64,000 nucleotides of DNA from Streptococcus oralis subsp. tigurinus AZ_3a (GCA_000344275.1 AORU01000008.1:1-64000), one strand, 5' to 3'. Shown: positions 1 to 9,148, counted from the stretch's first letter. A program made the numbers and translations. Notes: generated from the sequence alone by a model not told the origin.

Positions 1-14
1 TTGAACAACGTGAA

Positions 15-95
15 AGCCAGCGTCTTTAGGCGCTGGCTGGTGATTTGGGCTTATAGCCCTGGTGCAAACCACCCGTTAGACGGGTGGTTATGATT
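15..95. repeat. Three consecutive hairpins, possible end of an IS200/IS605-type element
   Basis: Three perfect stems follow each other: AGCCAGCG/CGCTGGCT (15-22 with 31-38), GGGCT/AGCCC (47-51 with 55-59) and ACCACCCG/CGGGTGGT (68-75 with 81-88), followed by a T-rich stretch. A series of small hairpins ending in a strong one near a T-rich border resembles the right end and guide-RNA region of tnpB-bearing IS200/IS605 elements. No transposase reading frame is visible here, so the element would have to lie before position 1 or be decayed. A simple terminator of an upstream gene is the alternative. Confidence 0.4.
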
Positions 96-178
96 TTTCT
101 AAAGTGGGAACTTGATTGGACATGGGTAGCTTGACAAGACCAGTTCTAAAAAATATTGCGAAAACGGAATTAGGTGAT

Positions 179-679
179 TCAAGGTTTTCTAGAGTCATCT
201 TTGTCAGAAGGATTCTTAAGACCAATCACTTTATCAAGATAACGTTGTTTGGTTTTGAGAGCCTTATTGATAGCAATCGCTGAAGCAATCAAGAGAACGA
301 AGGTCAGCCAAATCCAGGCGGTGAATTCGGCTGGGAAACTAGAACCGGCTAAAAAGAGATAGATAGCCAGAGCCAAGACGAAAATATAAATCACTTGCCA
401 GAGGCCAAAGGATTTAACCTCTTTATAGTAGTTGTCCTTGTTTTCCTCTAAGATCACTTCTGTGGAACCTTTTTCAGAGTTTTCATCCAGTAGTAGATAG
501 TCAGTTGTCACTTGAAAAATCTTGCTTAATTCAATGATTTTTTCGATTTCTGGAAGGACTTGTCCAGACTCCCATTTTGAGATGCTTTGCCGAGAAACAT
601 TGATTTGTTCAGCTAGCTTTTCCTGGGACCAACCTTTTTCCTTTCTGAGCTCAAATAGTTTTTCTGCGAGTTTCATCAT
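179..679 (-). CDS. Xre-family HTH regulator with C-terminal membrane segments
   Basis: This is a 166-residue protein. Residues 3-60 form a Cro/C1-type helix-turn-helix ([20 protein letters not shown], then [10 protein letters not shown]), so it should bind DNA as a repressor-like regulator. Two hydrophobic segments follow at about residues 93-111 and 118-137, with a basic C-terminal tail. This architecture, a cytoplasmic HTH anchored in the membrane, is common in Firmicutes and usually uncharacterised. An AGGAGG ribosome-binding site precedes the paired ATG ATG. It is transcribed divergently from ruvA. Its target genes cannot be inferred from the sequence. Confidence 0.8.
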   Translation of the reverse strand: MMKLAEKLFELRKEKGWSQEKLAEQINVSRQSISKWESGQVLPEIEKIIELSKIFQVTTDYLLLDENSEKGSTEVILEENKDNYYKEVKSFGLWQVIYIFVLALAIYLFLAGSSFPAEFTAWIWLTFVLLIASAIAINKALKTKQRYLDKVIGLKNPSDKDDSRKP

Positions 680-798
680 TCTATCCTCCTTTTTCTACCT
701 CTATCCTAACAATTTTTACTTATAATGAGAATACAATCTCCTGTACTATTTGTCAACCAGAGGTTGCACCTTTTGTTGCAGTCTGTCTTGGGGAAATA

Positions 799-807
799 TG
801 ATATACT
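799..807 (+). promoter_or_regulatory. Extended -10 promoter of ruvA
   Basis: TGaTATACT at 799-807 is an extended -10 element 29 bases upstream of the ruvA start. No good -35 is present at the usual spacing, which is acceptable for extended -10 promoters. Confidence 0.6.
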
Positions 808-835
808 AGATAGGCAAAATAATGGAGAAAAAACT

Positions 836-1429
836 ATGTACGAATATCTTAAAGGAATCATTACCAAAATCACTGCTAAATACATTGTCCTAGAGGCGAA
901 TGGTATCGGTTATATCCTGCATGTAGCCAATCCCTATGCCTACTCAGGTCAGGTTAATCAAGAAACCCAAATTTATGTGCACCAAGTTGTCCGTGAGGAT
1001 GCCCATCTGCTTTACGGCTTTCGCTCAGAAGATGAGAAAAAACTTTTTCTTAGTCTGATTTCGGTCTCAGGGATTGGTCCTGTATCAGCTTTGGCTATTA
1101 TCGCTGCCGATGACAATGCTGGCTTGGTTCAGGCGATCGAGACTAAGAACATCACCTACTTGACCAAGTTCCCCAAAATTGGCAAGAAAACAGCCCAACA
1201 GATGGTGCTGGACTTGGAAGGCAAGGTAGTCGTGGCTAGTGATGACCTTCTTGCCAAAGTCTCAGTGCAAACCAGCGCTGAAAACCAAGAACTGGAAGAA
1301 GCTATGGAAGCCATGTTGGCATTGGGCTACAAGGCAACTGAACTTAAGAAGATCAAGAAATTCTTTGAAGGAACGACAGATACAGCGGAAAACTATATCA
1401 AGTCGGCTCTTAAGATGTTGGTAAAATAG
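836..1429 (+). CDS. ruvA: Holliday junction branch migration protein RuvA
   Basis: RuvA forms a tetramer that holds the four-way DNA junction open for RuvB-driven branch migration during recombinational repair. The 197-residue product has the family's N-terminal OB-fold ([12 protein letters not shown]), two helix-hairpin-helix segments ([13 protein letters not shown] and [16 protein letters not shown]) and a C-terminal domain III that contacts RuvB. The reading frame is open further upstream, but the ATG at 836 matches the conserved RuvA N-terminus and has GGAG in front, so earlier starts are rejected. tag follows 9 bases after the stop, so the two are co-transcribed. Confidence 0.95.
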   Translation: MYEYLKGIITKITAKYIVLEANGIGYILHVANPYAYSGQVNQETQIYVHQVVREDAHLLYGFRSEDEKKLFLSLISVSGIGPVSALAIIAADDNAGLVQAIETKNITYLTKFPKIGKKTAQQMVLDLEGKVVVASDDLLAKVSVQTSAENQELEEAMEAMLALGYKATELKKIKKFFEGTTDTAENYIKSALKMLVK

Positions 1430-1438
1430 GAGAATAGT

Positions 1439-1999
1439 ATACCAAAACGTTGTTCGTGGGTCAAGATGACCAATCTGCTCTACATCGCCTACCACGACCA
1501 GGAGTGGGGACAGCCCCTTCATGATGACCGCGCTCTTTTTGAACTGCTCTGTATGGAGACTTATCAGGCTGGTCTGTCTTGGGAAACGGTACTAAACAAA
1601 CGCCAGGCTTTCCGAGAAGCATTTCATGGCTATCAAATTCAGGCGGTCGCGGAGATGGCAGATGGGGAGTTGGAAGCCTTGTTAGAGAATCCAGACATCA
1701 TCCGAAATCGTGCCAAGCTCTTTGCGACGCGTGCCAACGCCCAAGCATTTTTACAAGTCCAGAAAACCTATGGCTCTTTTGACACTTATCTCTGGTCCTT
1801 TGTTGAGGGGAAAACGATTGTAAATGATGTTCCTGACTATCACCTAGCACCTGCTAAAACAGCCTTGTCTGAAAAGTTATCTCAAGATCTAAAAAAACGA
1901 GGCTTCAAGTTCACAGGCCCAATTGCCGTTTTGTCTTTTCTACAGGCTGCAGGCCTGGTTGATGACCACGAGAATGATTGTGAGTGGAAGGGGAGATAA
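1439..1999 (+). CDS. tag: DNA-3-methyladenine glycosylase I, with an apparent ATA start
   Basis: Tag excises 3-methyladenine from alkylated DNA (base excision repair). Conserved blocks are visible: YIAYHDQEWG, ETYQAGLSWETVLNKR and the C-terminal zinc-binding stretch DDHENDCEW. The family's N-terminal zinc ligand is a cysteine in a KRCSW-type motif. That motif is encoded here (1445-1459) but upstream of the first ATG, at 1466. The only codon at the expected start position, 6 bases after GGAG, is ATA at 1439. Starting at 1466 gives 177 residues without the first zinc cysteine; starting at 1439 gives 186 residues with it. Either a rare AUA start is used or the gene is damaged. It lies directly after ruvA. 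Confidence 0.85.
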   Translation: MPKRCSWVKMTNLLYIAYHDQEWGQPLHDDRALFELLCMETYQAGLSWETVLNKRQAFREAFHGYQIQAVAEMADGELEALLENPDIIRNRAKLFATRANAQAFLQVQKTYGSFDTYLWSFVEGKTIVNDVPDYHLAPAKTALSEKLSQDLKKRGFKFTGPIAVLSFLQAAGLVDDHENDCEWKGR

Positions 2000-2002
2000 A
2001 TA

Positions 2003-2668
2003 ATGTCTAATAAACATAAGGGAATCCTTATTTTTACGATTCTCTACACGGCTCTCTTTGTTTTTGACGGTGTTAAATGGTTAGCTTCCTTGATGTCATC
2101 TTCAATTGCGAATTATCTAGTTTATGTAGTATTAGCTCTGTATGGTTCTTTTTTATTTAAGGATAGATTAATCCAACAATGGAATGAGATTAGAAAAGCT
2201 AAGAGAAAATTCTTCTTTGGCGTCTTAATAGGATGGCTCTTTCTCATTCTGATGACTGTTTTCTTTGGCTTTATATCAGGAATATTGAGACAGTTTTTGG
2301 GGCTAGACGGACAAGGTCTAAACCAGTCGAATATTCAAAGTACCTTTCAAGAACAACCAATACTGATAGCCGTTTTCGCCTGCATCATTGGACCTTTGGT
2401 GGAAGAACTCTTTTTCCGTCAGCTCTTATTGCATCACTTGCAGAAAAATCTGCCAAGTTGGTTAAGCATTCTTCTGGTAGGACTTGTTTTTGCTCTGACT
2501 CATATGCACAGTTTGGCTTTATCAGAGTGGGTCAGTGCAGTCGGTTATCTAGGTGGAGGCATCGCCTTTTCTATTATCTATGTGAAAGGAAAAGAGAATA
2601 TTTACTACCCTCTAGTTGTTCATATGTTAGGCAACAGCCTTTCCTTTATTATTTTAGCCCTGTCTTAA
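2003..2668 (+). CDS. CPBP-family intramembrane metalloprotease
   Basis: This 221-residue, strongly hydrophobic protein has the CPBP (CAAX-protease and bacteriocin-processing) motifs in order: EELFFR at about residue 132, FALTHMHS at about 164 and the final HMLGN at about 208, which supply the Glu, Arg and His residues of the intramembrane active site. Family members process prenylated or peptide substrates, and some streptococcal members give self-immunity to bacteriocins. No bacteriocin gene is next to it. It starts 3 bases after the tag stop, so it probably ends the ruvA-tag operon. Confidence 0.82.
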   Translation: MSNKHKGILIFTILYTALFVFDGVKWLASLMSSSIANYLVYVVLALYGSFLFKDRLIQQWNEIRKAKRKFFFGVLIGWLFLILMTVFFGFISGILRQFLGLDGQGLNQSNIQSTFQEQPILIAVFACIIGPLVEELFFRQLLLHHLQKNLPSWLSILLVGLVFALTHMHSLALSEWVSAVGYLGGGIAFSIIYVKGKENIYYPLVVHMLGNSLSFIILALS

Positions 2669-2680
2669 TGTTATACACAA

Positions 2681-2708
2681 AAAAGCAACCGCCTGTGCAG
2701 TTGCTTTT
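2681..2708. terminator. Bidirectional terminator
   Basis: AAAAGCAAC (2681-2689) pairs perfectly with GTTGCTTTT (2700-2708). T-rich tails occur on both strands, so the hairpin can end both the rightward CPBP operon and the leftward tfoX-like gene. Confidence 0.85.
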
Positions 2709-2742
2709 CGTTTTTCTAATCTCTAATCTCGCTAGATATGAG

Positions 2743-3090
2743 TTACTTGGTCAACTCTTGATTATAGGAGAGAGCTAAATCAATCCAGTAAGGAAGTTCT
2801 TTTTGACCTTCGATATCTAGGTCTATATAGCCATGATAAGGCCTCCCTCTCATCAATGTAGTATGAGCCCCTGTTCGGGGTAGAACTTGCTTTTCTATTT
2901 CTTTGCCAATTCTCACCATAACCAGCTCGTCTTTTCTGGAACTGACTGTAAGGACCATTTTCCCACGAATCATAAAGGCCAGGCCACCAAACAGTTTCTT
3001 TTCTTCTAACTCTTCTTCGAAAATTTGGGGAGGAAGTTTGAGAGCTAGAATTTTTCGAATCTGCTGAGCTAAGGATTGACTATATGCCAT
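2743..3090 (-). CDS. TfoX/Sxy N-terminal domain protein
   Basis: This 115-residue protein matches the TfoX N-terminal domain along its whole length, with the typical KKLFGGLAFMIRGKMVLTVS block at about residues 31-50 and a C-terminal RPYHGYIDL segment. In Gram-negative bacteria the full-length TfoX/Sxy proteins promote competence. Stand-alone N-domain proteins in streptococci have no established role, so a competence function should not be assumed. It is transcribed away from the tag operon and lies 15 bases downstream of the DUF1129 gene, probably in one leftward unit with corA. Confidence 0.75.
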   Translation of the reverse strand: MAYSQSLAQQIRKILALKLPPQIFEEELEEKKLFGGLAFMIRGKMVLTVSSRKDELVMVRIGKEIEKQVLPRTGAHTTLMRGRPYHGYIDLDIEGQKELPYWIDLALSYNQELTK

Positions 3091-3105
3091 AGCTTTTCAC
3101 TTTTC

Positions 3106-3783
3106 TTAATAACGGGATGGTCCCGCACTTGCGCTTCGGATGTTGAAACGTTTCTTGAGATAGAAGCGAAGGGCGAGAAGGACAGCTCCTAGGATAGCCA
3201 AAGGCAATGGAGCAAGGACTGGATTGAGGCTGGCTGGTAGGAAGCTTGTTGCAAAGAAGACAACCAACCAAAGGACCATGGAGGCCAGGATGACGAGGAT
3301 TGATTTCCAGAATGGAGGACGTTGGCTACGGTCTGTGTCTGGTCCATAATACTGGTAGACAAAGTAGTACATCAAGTAGAAGGCAAGTCCTCCTACAAGT
3401 CCAACCAACAAGAGGGTAATCAACCCATAGCCAATAGCTTGATCTGTAGAGAAGAAGGTAGTCAGGGCGCTAATCAATGCAAAGAGGCTGGTGATGAAAA
3501 GGGCTGAGTCCATAATCATGAGTTTTGGATCGTCATTTTCTTTTGGATGCTCTTTTTCATATTGCTCCTTGACAGTGAAGCTGTGAGCCCAGTGGGTTGG
3601 AGCCCCGTAGAGGGAACGAGCGGTCGTTCCTTTGGCTTGCTCTTCAAGGATTTTAGGAATAATTTCCTCAAAGATAGCCTTGATTTCAGCGTCTGTTTTA
3701 CCATCTTTGATGAACTGTTGGGTAGCAATATGGATAAATTCTTGGTTTTTTTTGGTTAGTTTTTGTAAATCAATCTGAGACAT
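3106..3783 (-). CDS. DUF1129-family membrane protein
   Basis: This 225-residue product begins MSQIDLQKLTKKNQEFIH and has a charged, soluble N-terminal half of about 95 residues. Four hydrophobic segments then follow (about 98-116, 124-146, 165-183 and 188-205) and a basic tail. This fits the DUF1129 family, whose function is unknown. An ATG at 3804 in the same frame lies inside corA and lacks a ribosome-binding site. The ATG at 3783 has AGAGGA 6 bases upstream and is preferred. It follows corA directly in the leftward operon. Confidence 0.75.
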   Translation of the reverse strand: MSQIDLQKLTKKNQEFIHIATQQFIKDGKTDAEIKAIFEEIIPKILEEQAKGTTARSLYGAPTHWAHSFTVKEQYEKEHPKENDDPKLMIMDSALFITSLFALISALTTFFSTDQAIGYGLITLLLVGLVGGLAFYLMYYFVYQYYGPDTDRSQRPPFWKSILVILASMVLWLVVFFATSFLPASLNPVLAPLPLAILGAVLLALRFYLKKRFNIRSASAGPSRY

Positions 3784-3794
3784 AGGGATTCCTC

Positions 3795-4739
3795 TTAGAA
3801 CCATTTTTTATGGATGAGATAGAGAGTGAGCGAAACACTCATAGCAAAGGCGATAAAGACGATTAACCAGAAGGCGTGTGGCTCACCGTTCAAAGGGATT
3901 TCATTATCCTTGAAGTTCATCCCGTAGGCTGAGAAGATCATGGTTGGGACAGACATGACAATGGTCACGAGAGCCAGAGTTTTCATGATGTTATTCTGGT
4001 TGTTGGAAATGATAGAGGCAAAGGTCTCTGTCATAGAGTGAAGGACGTTTCCATAGATATCTGCCATCTCGATGGCCTGTTGGGTTTCAATCAGGGTGTC
4101 TTCGAGTAGGTCTTCGTCTTCTAGGTATTTCTTGATATTGCTGGTTGCGCTGGTCAATTTCTTAATCACGCGCTCGTTCGTCTTAAGTGAGGCCTTGAAA
4201 TAGACGATGGTCTTTTCCAATTCCATGAGCTCGATCAGCTCTTCGTTTCGAGTGGACTTGTGAAGTTGACTTTCAATTTGTTCACTCTTACGGTCAATCG
4301 AACGAAGGGCAGTCAGGTAAAGCTCAGCATTGCGATAAAGGAGTTGAAAGATAAAGCGTGACCGCATGAAAGTGTAGAAGTTACGCAGCTTGCGGTTGAT
4401 GAAGACATCGAGAACAGGGAGGGATTCCAAGCAGGTAGTGATAATGGTTTCCTCGGTGATGATAATCCCCAGCGGAATCGTTACGTAGTAGGTGCGGTTG
4501 TTTCTCTCCTCTGTGATGGGGACGTCCACGATGATCAAAGTATACTCGTCTTCGATGGTAATACGGGACATTTCTTCCGCATCGAGTGGTGCTCGAAGGT
4601 CGGCGATATCAATGTCAAAGGCATTAGCAATTTCCAACGACTCATTTTGTGTAGGATTGACGAGGTTGATCCAAGTACCCGGTTCAAGCGTGTCGATCTC
4701 TTTAAATTCAGTCGTTGTTGAGAGAAAAACTTGTTTCAT
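3795..4739 (-). CDS. corA: CorA-family magnesium/divalent cation transporter
   Basis: This 314-residue protein ends with two membrane helices. The first is followed by the family signature YGMNF (at about residue 276) at the pore mouth, and the C-terminus is the basic HKKWF. The long N-terminal cytoplasmic domain fits the CorA funnel. CorA forms pentameric channels for Mg2+ or related ions. It lies upstream of the DUF1129 and TfoX-like genes on the minus strand and is divergent from uvrA. Together with mgtA at 9163, this window holds both a constitutive-type and an inducible-type magnesium transporter. Confidence 0.88.
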   Translation of the reverse strand: MKQVFLSTTTEFKEIDTLEPGTWINLVNPTQNESLEIANAFDIDIADLRAPLDAEEMSRITIEDEYTLIIVDVPITEERNNRTYYVTIPLGIIITEETIITTCLESLPVLDVFINRKLRNFYTFMRSRFIFQLLYRNAELYLTALRSIDRKSEQIESQLHKSTRNEELIELMELEKTIVYFKASLKTNERVIKKLTSATSNIKKYLEDEDLLEDTLIETQQAIEMADIYGNVLHSMTETFASIISNNQNNIMKTLALVTIVMSVPTMIFSAYGMNFKDNEIPLNGEPHAFWLIVFIAFAMSVSLTLYLIHKKWF

Positions 4740-4836
4740 ATCCCCTATCCTTTCCTACTATTTCAGTGATTCATTTTTTGCACCGTACTATTATACTACA
4801 AAAACAGCTTTTTGGGTAATAGAATTTCATATTTTT

Positions 4837-4845
4837 TGGTATAAT
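4837..4845 (+). promoter_or_regulatory. Extended -10 promoter of uvrA
   Basis: TGgTATAAT at 4837-4845 overlaps an in-frame ATG at 4844. That ATG would lie upstream of the transcription start, so it cannot be the uvrA start codon. Confidence 0.7.
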
Positions 4846-4876
4846 GGAAAGCAATAATGGACTAGAAAGAACAAAG

Positions 4877-7708
4877 ATGCAAGATAAAATTGTGATTCAT
4901 GGGGCACGTGCCCATAACTTAAAAAATATTGATGTGGAGATTCCGCGAGACAAGCTGGTTGTCGTGACCGGTTTATCGGGTTCGGGGAAATCCAGTCTGG
5001 CCTTTGATACCCTCTATGCTGAGGGGCAACGCCGCTATGTAGAGAGCTTGTCAGCCTACGCTCGTCAGTTCTTGGGCAATATGGAAAAACCAGATGTGGA
5101 TGCCATTGATGGCCTCAGCCCAGCTATTTCCATCGACCAGAAAACCACCAGCAAAAACCCTCGTTCGACCGTTGGAACCACGACTGAAATCAATGATTAT
5201 CTGCGTCTCCTCTACGCACGTGTGGGGACGCCTTACTGTATCAACGGGCATGGGGCTATCAAGGCTTCTTCTGTAGAGCAAATAGTGGATAAGGTTTTGG
5301 AATTGCCAGAACGGCAACGCCTGCAAATTTTAGCTCCTGTCATTCGTAAGAAAAAAGGGCAACATAAGAGTGTCATTGAAAAGGTTCAGAAAGACGGCTA
5401 TGTTCGTGTTCGTGTGGATGGGGAAGTTTATGATGTGACCGAAGTACCAGAGTTGTCCAAGAGCAAGCAACACAATATTGATGTTGTGGTTGACCGTATT
5501 GTCATCAAGGAGGGCATCCGTAGCCGTCTCTTTGACTCAATCGAGGCTGCCCTTCGTATCGCAGAAGGCTATGTGATTATCGACACTATGGACGATTCGG
5601 AGTTGCTCTTTTCTGAGCATTATGCCTGTCCAGTTTGTGGTTTTACCGTACCTGAGCTAGAGCCTCGTCTCTTCTCCTTCAATGCTCCTTTCGGCTCTTG
5701 TAGTGAGTGTGACGGTTTGGGTATCAAGCTAGAAGTGGATACTGATTTGGTAGTGCCAGACGCCAGCAAAACTTTGCGTGAGGGAGCACTAGCACCTTGG
5801 AATCCTATCTCATCCAACTACTATCCAAATATGCTAGAGCAGGCCATGACAGCCTTTGGAGTGGATATGGATAAGCCCTTTGAGGACTTGTCAGAAGAAG
5901 ATAAGAACTTGATTCTCTACGGCTCGGATGGCAAGGAATTCCATTTCCACTATGAAAATGAATTTGGCGGTATGCGCGATATTGACATTCCTTTTGAAGG
6001 AGTGATTGGCAATATCAAGCGTCGTTACCATGAGACTAACAGTGACTACACCCGTACCCAGATGCGCCTCTACATGAATGAGCTAACCTGCGGAACTTGC
6101 CACGGCTATCGTCTCAATGACCAGGCCTTGTCTGTCCGTGTGGGTGGGGAGCAAGGACCACATATCGGAGAAATTTCGGACCTGTCTATCGCAGACCATT
6201 TGGAATTAGTGAGCCAGCTGACCTTGTCGGAAAATGAAGCCATCATTGCTCGTCCTATCCTCAAGGAAATCAAGGATCGCTTGACCTTCCTCAATAACGT
6301 GGGACTCAACTATCTGACCCTGTCACGTTCGGCAGGAACCCTTTCAGGTGGTGAGAGTCAGCGAATTCGCTTGGCAACCCAGATTGGGTCTAACCTATCA
6401 GGTGTCCTTTATATTCTGGATGAGCCGTCCATCGGTCTTCACCAGAGGGATAATGACCGCCTGATTGCCAGTTTGAAAAAGATGCGTGACTTGGGCAATA
6501 CTCTCATCGTGGTGGAACACGACGAAGATACCATGCGTGAGGCGGATTATCTGATTGACGTTGGTCCGGGTGCTGGTGTTTTTGGTGGAGAGATTGTCGC
6601 TGCAGGAACGCCCAAGCAGGTGGCTCGCAACAGCAAGTCTATCACAGGCCAGTACTTGTCAGGAAAACGTGCCATTCCAGTGCCAGCAGAGCGCCGTGCC
6701 GGAAATGGTCGTTTTATTGAAGTGACAGGTGCGCGTGAGAACAACTTGCAAAATATCACTGCTCGCTTCCCATTAGGAAAATTCATCGCGGTGACAGGTG
6801 TGTCAGGTTCAGGGAAATCGACCTTAATCAACAGCATCCTCAAAAAAGCCATTGCCCAGAAGCTCAACCGTAATTCAGACAAACCTGGTAAGTTTAAGAC
6901 GATTACAGGGATTGAGCATGTAGACCGCTTGATTGATATTGACCAGAGTCCCATCGGACGGACGCCGAGATCTAACCCTGCCACCTATACGGGAGTTTTT
7001 GACGATATACGTGACCTTTTTGCCCAGACAAACGAAGCTAAGATTCGAGGCTACAAGAAGGGCCGTTTCAGTTTCAACGTCAAGGGCGGTCGTTGCGAAG
7101 CCTGCTCAGGTGACGGGATTATCAAGATCGAGATGCACTTCTTGCCAGATGTTTACGTGGCTTGTGAAGTCTGCCACGGGACTCGCTACAACAGTGAAAC
7201 CCTTGAAGTTCACTACAAGGAAAAAAATATCTCGCAGGTTTTGGACATGACCGTCAATGATGCGGTGGAATTCTTCCAACATATTCCGAAAATTCAACGC
7301 AAACTTCAGACCATCAAGGATGTGGGGCTGGGCTATGTAACGCTAGGGCAACCGGCTACCACCCTTTCTGGAGGAGAAGCCCAGCGTATGAAGTTGGCTA
7401 GTGAACTCCACAAACGCTCGACAGGAAAATCCTTCTATATTCTGGATGAGCCGACGACAGGGCTTCATACCGAGGATATCGCTCGCTTGCTTAAAGTTTT
7501 GGCTCGCTTTGTCGACGATGGCAATACCGTCCTTGTTATCGAGCACAATCTAGATGTTATCAAGACAGCAGACCATATCATCGATTTGGGACCTGAGGGC
7601 GGTGTCGGTGGTGGAACCATCATCGCAACAGGAACCCCAGAAGAAGTAGCGGCCAACGAAGCCAGCTACACAGGACACTATTTGAAAGGAAAGTTACATC
7701 ATGAATAA
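4877..7708 (+). CDS. uvrA: Excinuclease ABC subunit A
   Basis: UvrA recognises DNA damage and loads UvrB in nucleotide excision repair. The 943-residue product has two ABC ATPase modules: Walker [10 protein letters not shown] near the N-terminus and GVSGSGKST at about 645, with signatures LSGGESQRI and LSGGEAQRM. Two zinc modules are visible: CPVC...CSEC at about 250-285, and CEAC...CEVC at about 740-765. The start at 4877 is chosen because the frame's earlier ATG (4844) falls inside the -10 element. A weak AGAAAG sits 7 bases upstream. The M24 peptidase gene overlaps its 3' end by 8 bases, indicating translational coupling. Confidence 0.95.
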   Translation: MQDKIVIHGARAHNLKNIDVEIPRDKLVVVTGLSGSGKSSLAFDTLYAEGQRRYVESLSAYARQFLGNMEKPDVDAIDGLSPAISIDQKTTSKNPRSTVGTTTEINDYLRLLYARVGTPYCINGHGAIKASSVEQIVDKVLELPERQRLQILAPVIRKKKGQHKSVIEKVQKDGYVRVRVDGEVYDVTEVPELSKSKQHNIDVVVDRIVIKEGIRSRLFDSIEAALRIAEGYVIIDTMDDSELLFSEHYACPVCGFTVPELEPRLFSFNAPFGSCSECDGLGIKLEVDTDLVVPDASKTLREGALAPWNPISSNYYPNMLEQAMTAFGVDMDKPFEDLSEEDKNLILYGSDGKEFHFHYENEFGGMRDIDIPFEGVIGNIKRRYHETNSDYTRTQMRLYMNELTCGTCHGYRLNDQALSVRVGGEQGPHIGEISDLSIADHLELVSQLTLSENEAIIARPILKEIKDRLTFLNNVGLNYLTLSRSAGTLSGGESQRIRLATQIGSNLSGVLYILDEPSIGLHQRDNDRLIASLKKMRDLGNTLIVVEHDEDTMREADYLIDVGPGAGVFGGEIVAAGTPKQVARNSKSITGQYLSGKRAIPVPAERRAGNGRFIEVTGARENNLQNITARFPLGKFIAVTGVSGSGKSTLINSILKKAIAQKLNRNSDKPGKFKTITGIEHVDRLIDIDQSPIGRTPRSNPATYTGVFDDIRDLFAQTNEAKIRGYKKGRFSFNVKGGRCEACSGDGIIKIEMHFLPDVYVACEVCHGTRYNSETLEVHYKEKNISQVLDMTVNDAVEFFQHIPKIQRKLQTIKDVGLGYVTLGQPATTLSGGEAQRMKLASELHKRSTGKSFYILDEPTTGLHTEDIARLLKVLARFVDDGNTVLVIEHNLDVIKTADHIIDLGPEGGVGGGTIIATGTPEEVAANEASYTGHYLKGKLHHE

Positions 7709-8762
7709 ACGTGTACAAGCATTTCTAGCTAAAATGCAAGAAAAAGAACTAGATGGCATCATCATCAACAACCTTAAAAATGTCTACTATTTGACTGGTT
7801 TTTGGGGCTCAAACGGAACAGTCTTCATCAGCCGTGACCGTCAGGTCTTGGTGACAGACTCTCGCTATATCATTGCAGCTAAGCAAGAAGTAACAGGTTT
7901 TGAGATTGTGGCTGACCGCGATGAATTGGCTGTTATTGCAGGCATTGTTAAGGATATGGGCTTGTCTCGCATCGGTTTTGAGGACGAGATTTCGGTCTCT
8001 TATTACCACCGTATGCAGGCAACTTTTGCAGGGATTGATTTGCTTCCTCAGACTCAGTTTGTTGAAGGTCTTCGAATGATTAAGGATGAGAAGGAGATTG
8101 CGACTATTCGTAAGGCATGTTCTATCTCAGACCAAGCTTTCCACGATGCACTTGACTTTATCAAACCTGGAAAGACTGAGATTGAAATTGCCAATTTCCT
8201 TGACTTCCGCATGCGGGAGCTAGGAGCATTTGGCTTATCCTTTGATACAATCCTAGCAAGTGGTATCAACTCTTCCAAACCTCATGCTCATCCGATGCAC
8301 AAACCAGTAGAGCTGGGAGAAGCAATTACCATGGACTTCGGCTGTCTCTACGACCACTATGTCAGCGATATGACACGTACCATCTATCTAGGCCATGTTA
8401 GTGACGAGCAAGCAGAAATCTACAACACAGTTCTGAAAGCCAACCAAGCTCTGATTGACCAAGCCAAGGCAGGTCTAGGTTTCCGTGACTTTGACAAAAT
8501 TCCTCGTGATATCATTGTGGAAGCAGGCTATGGAGAATACTTTACACATGGTATCGGACACGGTATCGGACTGGACATCCACGAAGAACCCTACTTTAGC
8601 CAAACTTCCAAAGAAGTCATTAAATCTGGTATGGTCTTGACTGATGAACCAGGTATTTATATTGAAGGTAAATACGGGGTTCGTATTGAAGATGATATCC
8701 TGATTACAGATAATGGTTGTGAGTTATTGACACTTGCTCCAAAAGAATTGATTGTTATCTAA
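7701..8762 (+). CDS. M24-family Xaa-Pro peptidase
   Basis: This 353-residue protein has a creatinase-like N-terminal domain (about 1-125) and a pita-bread catalytic domain. The metal ligands are all visible: the two Asp of [16 protein letters not shown], the His of [11 protein letters not shown], the Glu of DEPGIYIE and the Glu of RIEDD. It should hydrolyse peptides with proline at the second position (aminopeptidase P or prolidase; the motifs do not separate the two). It is cytoplasmic, since no signal peptide is present. It overlaps uvrA by 8 bases. Confidence 0.88.
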   Translation: MNKRVQAFLAKMQEKELDGIIINNLKNVYYLTGFWGSNGTVFISRDRQVLVTDSRYIIAAKQEVTGFEIVADRDELAVIAGIVKDMGLSRIGFEDEISVSYYHRMQATFAGIDLLPQTQFVEGLRMIKDEKEIATIRKACSISDQAFHDALDFIKPGKTEIEIANFLDFRMRELGAFGLSFDTILASGINSSKPHAHPMHKPVELGEAITMDFGCLYDHYVSDMTRTIYLGHVSDEQAEIYNTVLKANQALIDQAKAGLGFRDFDKIPRDIIVEAGYGEYFTHGIGHGIGLDIHEEPYFSQTSKEVIKSGMVLTDEPGIYIEGKYGVRIEDDILITDNGCELLTLAPKELIVI

Positions 8763-8778
8763 AAAATGAGATAAATCA

Positions 8779-8807
8779 TTGACTTTTATATTTTAAAGGT
8801 TTATACT
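8779..8807 (+). promoter_or_regulatory. Promoter of the mgtA leader
   Basis: TTGACT (8779-8784), a 17-base spacer and TATACT (8802-8807) predict a transcription start near 8814, right at the 5' side of the M-box element. Confidence 0.75.
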
Positions 8808-8814
8808 GATAGAC

Positions 8815-8955
8815 GAAAACGGTAGGTGAGGCTACCATAGGGATACGGATGACTACCGCAAAGCAGTGGAGACACTACTCGTTGGTCAACAGTCCTGGTC
8901 GCGAAGGCCAAGACTAAGCTCATTTCATTGCCCTATGGAGTTAAAGCTTGAACGA
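8815..8955 (+). ncRNA. M-box (ykoK) magnesium riboswitch
   Basis: The leader carries conserved M-box sequence blocks: GGTGAGGCTACC at 8825-8836, then ATAGGGATACG, then GGTCAACAG at 8894-8902, and the closing segment GCCCTATGGAGTTAAAGCT. CATAGGG near the 5' side can pair with CCCTATG near 8931-8937 to form the closing helix. M-box RNAs bind several Mg2+ ions and turn off downstream Mg2+ transport genes when Mg2+ is plentiful. A Rho-independent terminator follows at 8978, and a magnesium P-type ATPase gene lies downstream, so context and sequence agree. A yybP-ykoY manganese element was considered and does not fit. Confidence 0.88.
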
Positions 8956-8977
8956 AAAAACAGATAATTAGTTTTTT

Positions 8978-9006
8978 AATCCTGCCATTTTATGGCAGGA
9001 TTTTCT
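8978..9006 (+). terminator. Riboswitch-controlled terminator
   Basis: AATCCTGCCA (8978-8987) pairs with TGGCAGGATT (8993-9002), followed by a T-tract. It sits between the M-box and the leader ORF, the expected position for Mg2+-induced premature termination. Confidence 0.85.
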
Positions 9007-9037
9007 ACTGTTTTAGAACAGGGAAAGGAGACAGACG

Positions 9038-9109
9038 ATGCAAATTGACGACCACCCAGAACCGCACATACACAGCCAATCGCTGATTTGTGTCGTTCTG
9101 CCCTTATAA
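9038..9109 (+). CDS. Putative 23-codon Mg2+-sensing leader peptide
   Basis: An AAAGGAG site stands 7 bases before ATG at 9038. The frame encodes 23 residues starting MQIDDHPEPHIH and stops with TAA at 9107. The acidic/proline run DDHPEP in the first nine codons is like that of the enterobacterial MgtL leader peptide, whose acidic/proline start makes ribosomes fall apart when Mg2+ is low. Codons 11-15 form the left arm of a 14-base-pair hairpin with sequence after the stop codon. It precedes mgtA by 53 bases and lies after the riboswitch terminator. The ORF, SD and hairpins are seen; the sensing role is inference. Confidence 0.6.
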   Translation: MQIDDHPEPHIHSQSLICVVLPL

Positions 9110-9148
9110 AGTGATTGGTCTCTGTGTATGAAACACATCATTCATACA
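9068..9148 (+). promoter_or_regulatory. Mutually exclusive hairpins before the mgtA SD
   Basis: Hairpin A pairs ATACACAG-CCAATC (9068-9081) with GATTGG (9113-9118) and CTGTGTAT (9122-9129). Hairpin B pairs TGTATGAA (9125-9132) with TTCATACA (9141-9148), 3 bases before the AGGAG of mgtA (9152). The arms overlap at 9125-9129, so only one can form. A ribosome translating the leader ORF would open hairpin A and permit hairpin B. Confidence 0.6.

Noticed and set aside
839..846. TACGAATA, an exact cin-box string, at the ruvA start
   Set aside because: It consists of codons 2-4 of ruvA (Tyr-Glu-Tyr) and overlaps the start region, so it cannot drive ruvA; coincidence.
1239..1424. Second-frame ORF inside ruvA and others like it in uvrA and leuS
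   Set aside because: They are completely inside conserved genes, with no SD and no recognisable protein features.
4844..4876. Earlier in-frame ATG for uvrA
   Set aside because: It lies inside the -10 element TATAAT (4840-4845) and would not be on the mRNA.
8763..8960. yybP-ykoY (manganese) riboswitch upstream of the P-type ATPase
   Set aside because: The conserved blocks GGTGAGGCT and GGTCAACAG and the closing TTAAAGCT are those of the M-box.
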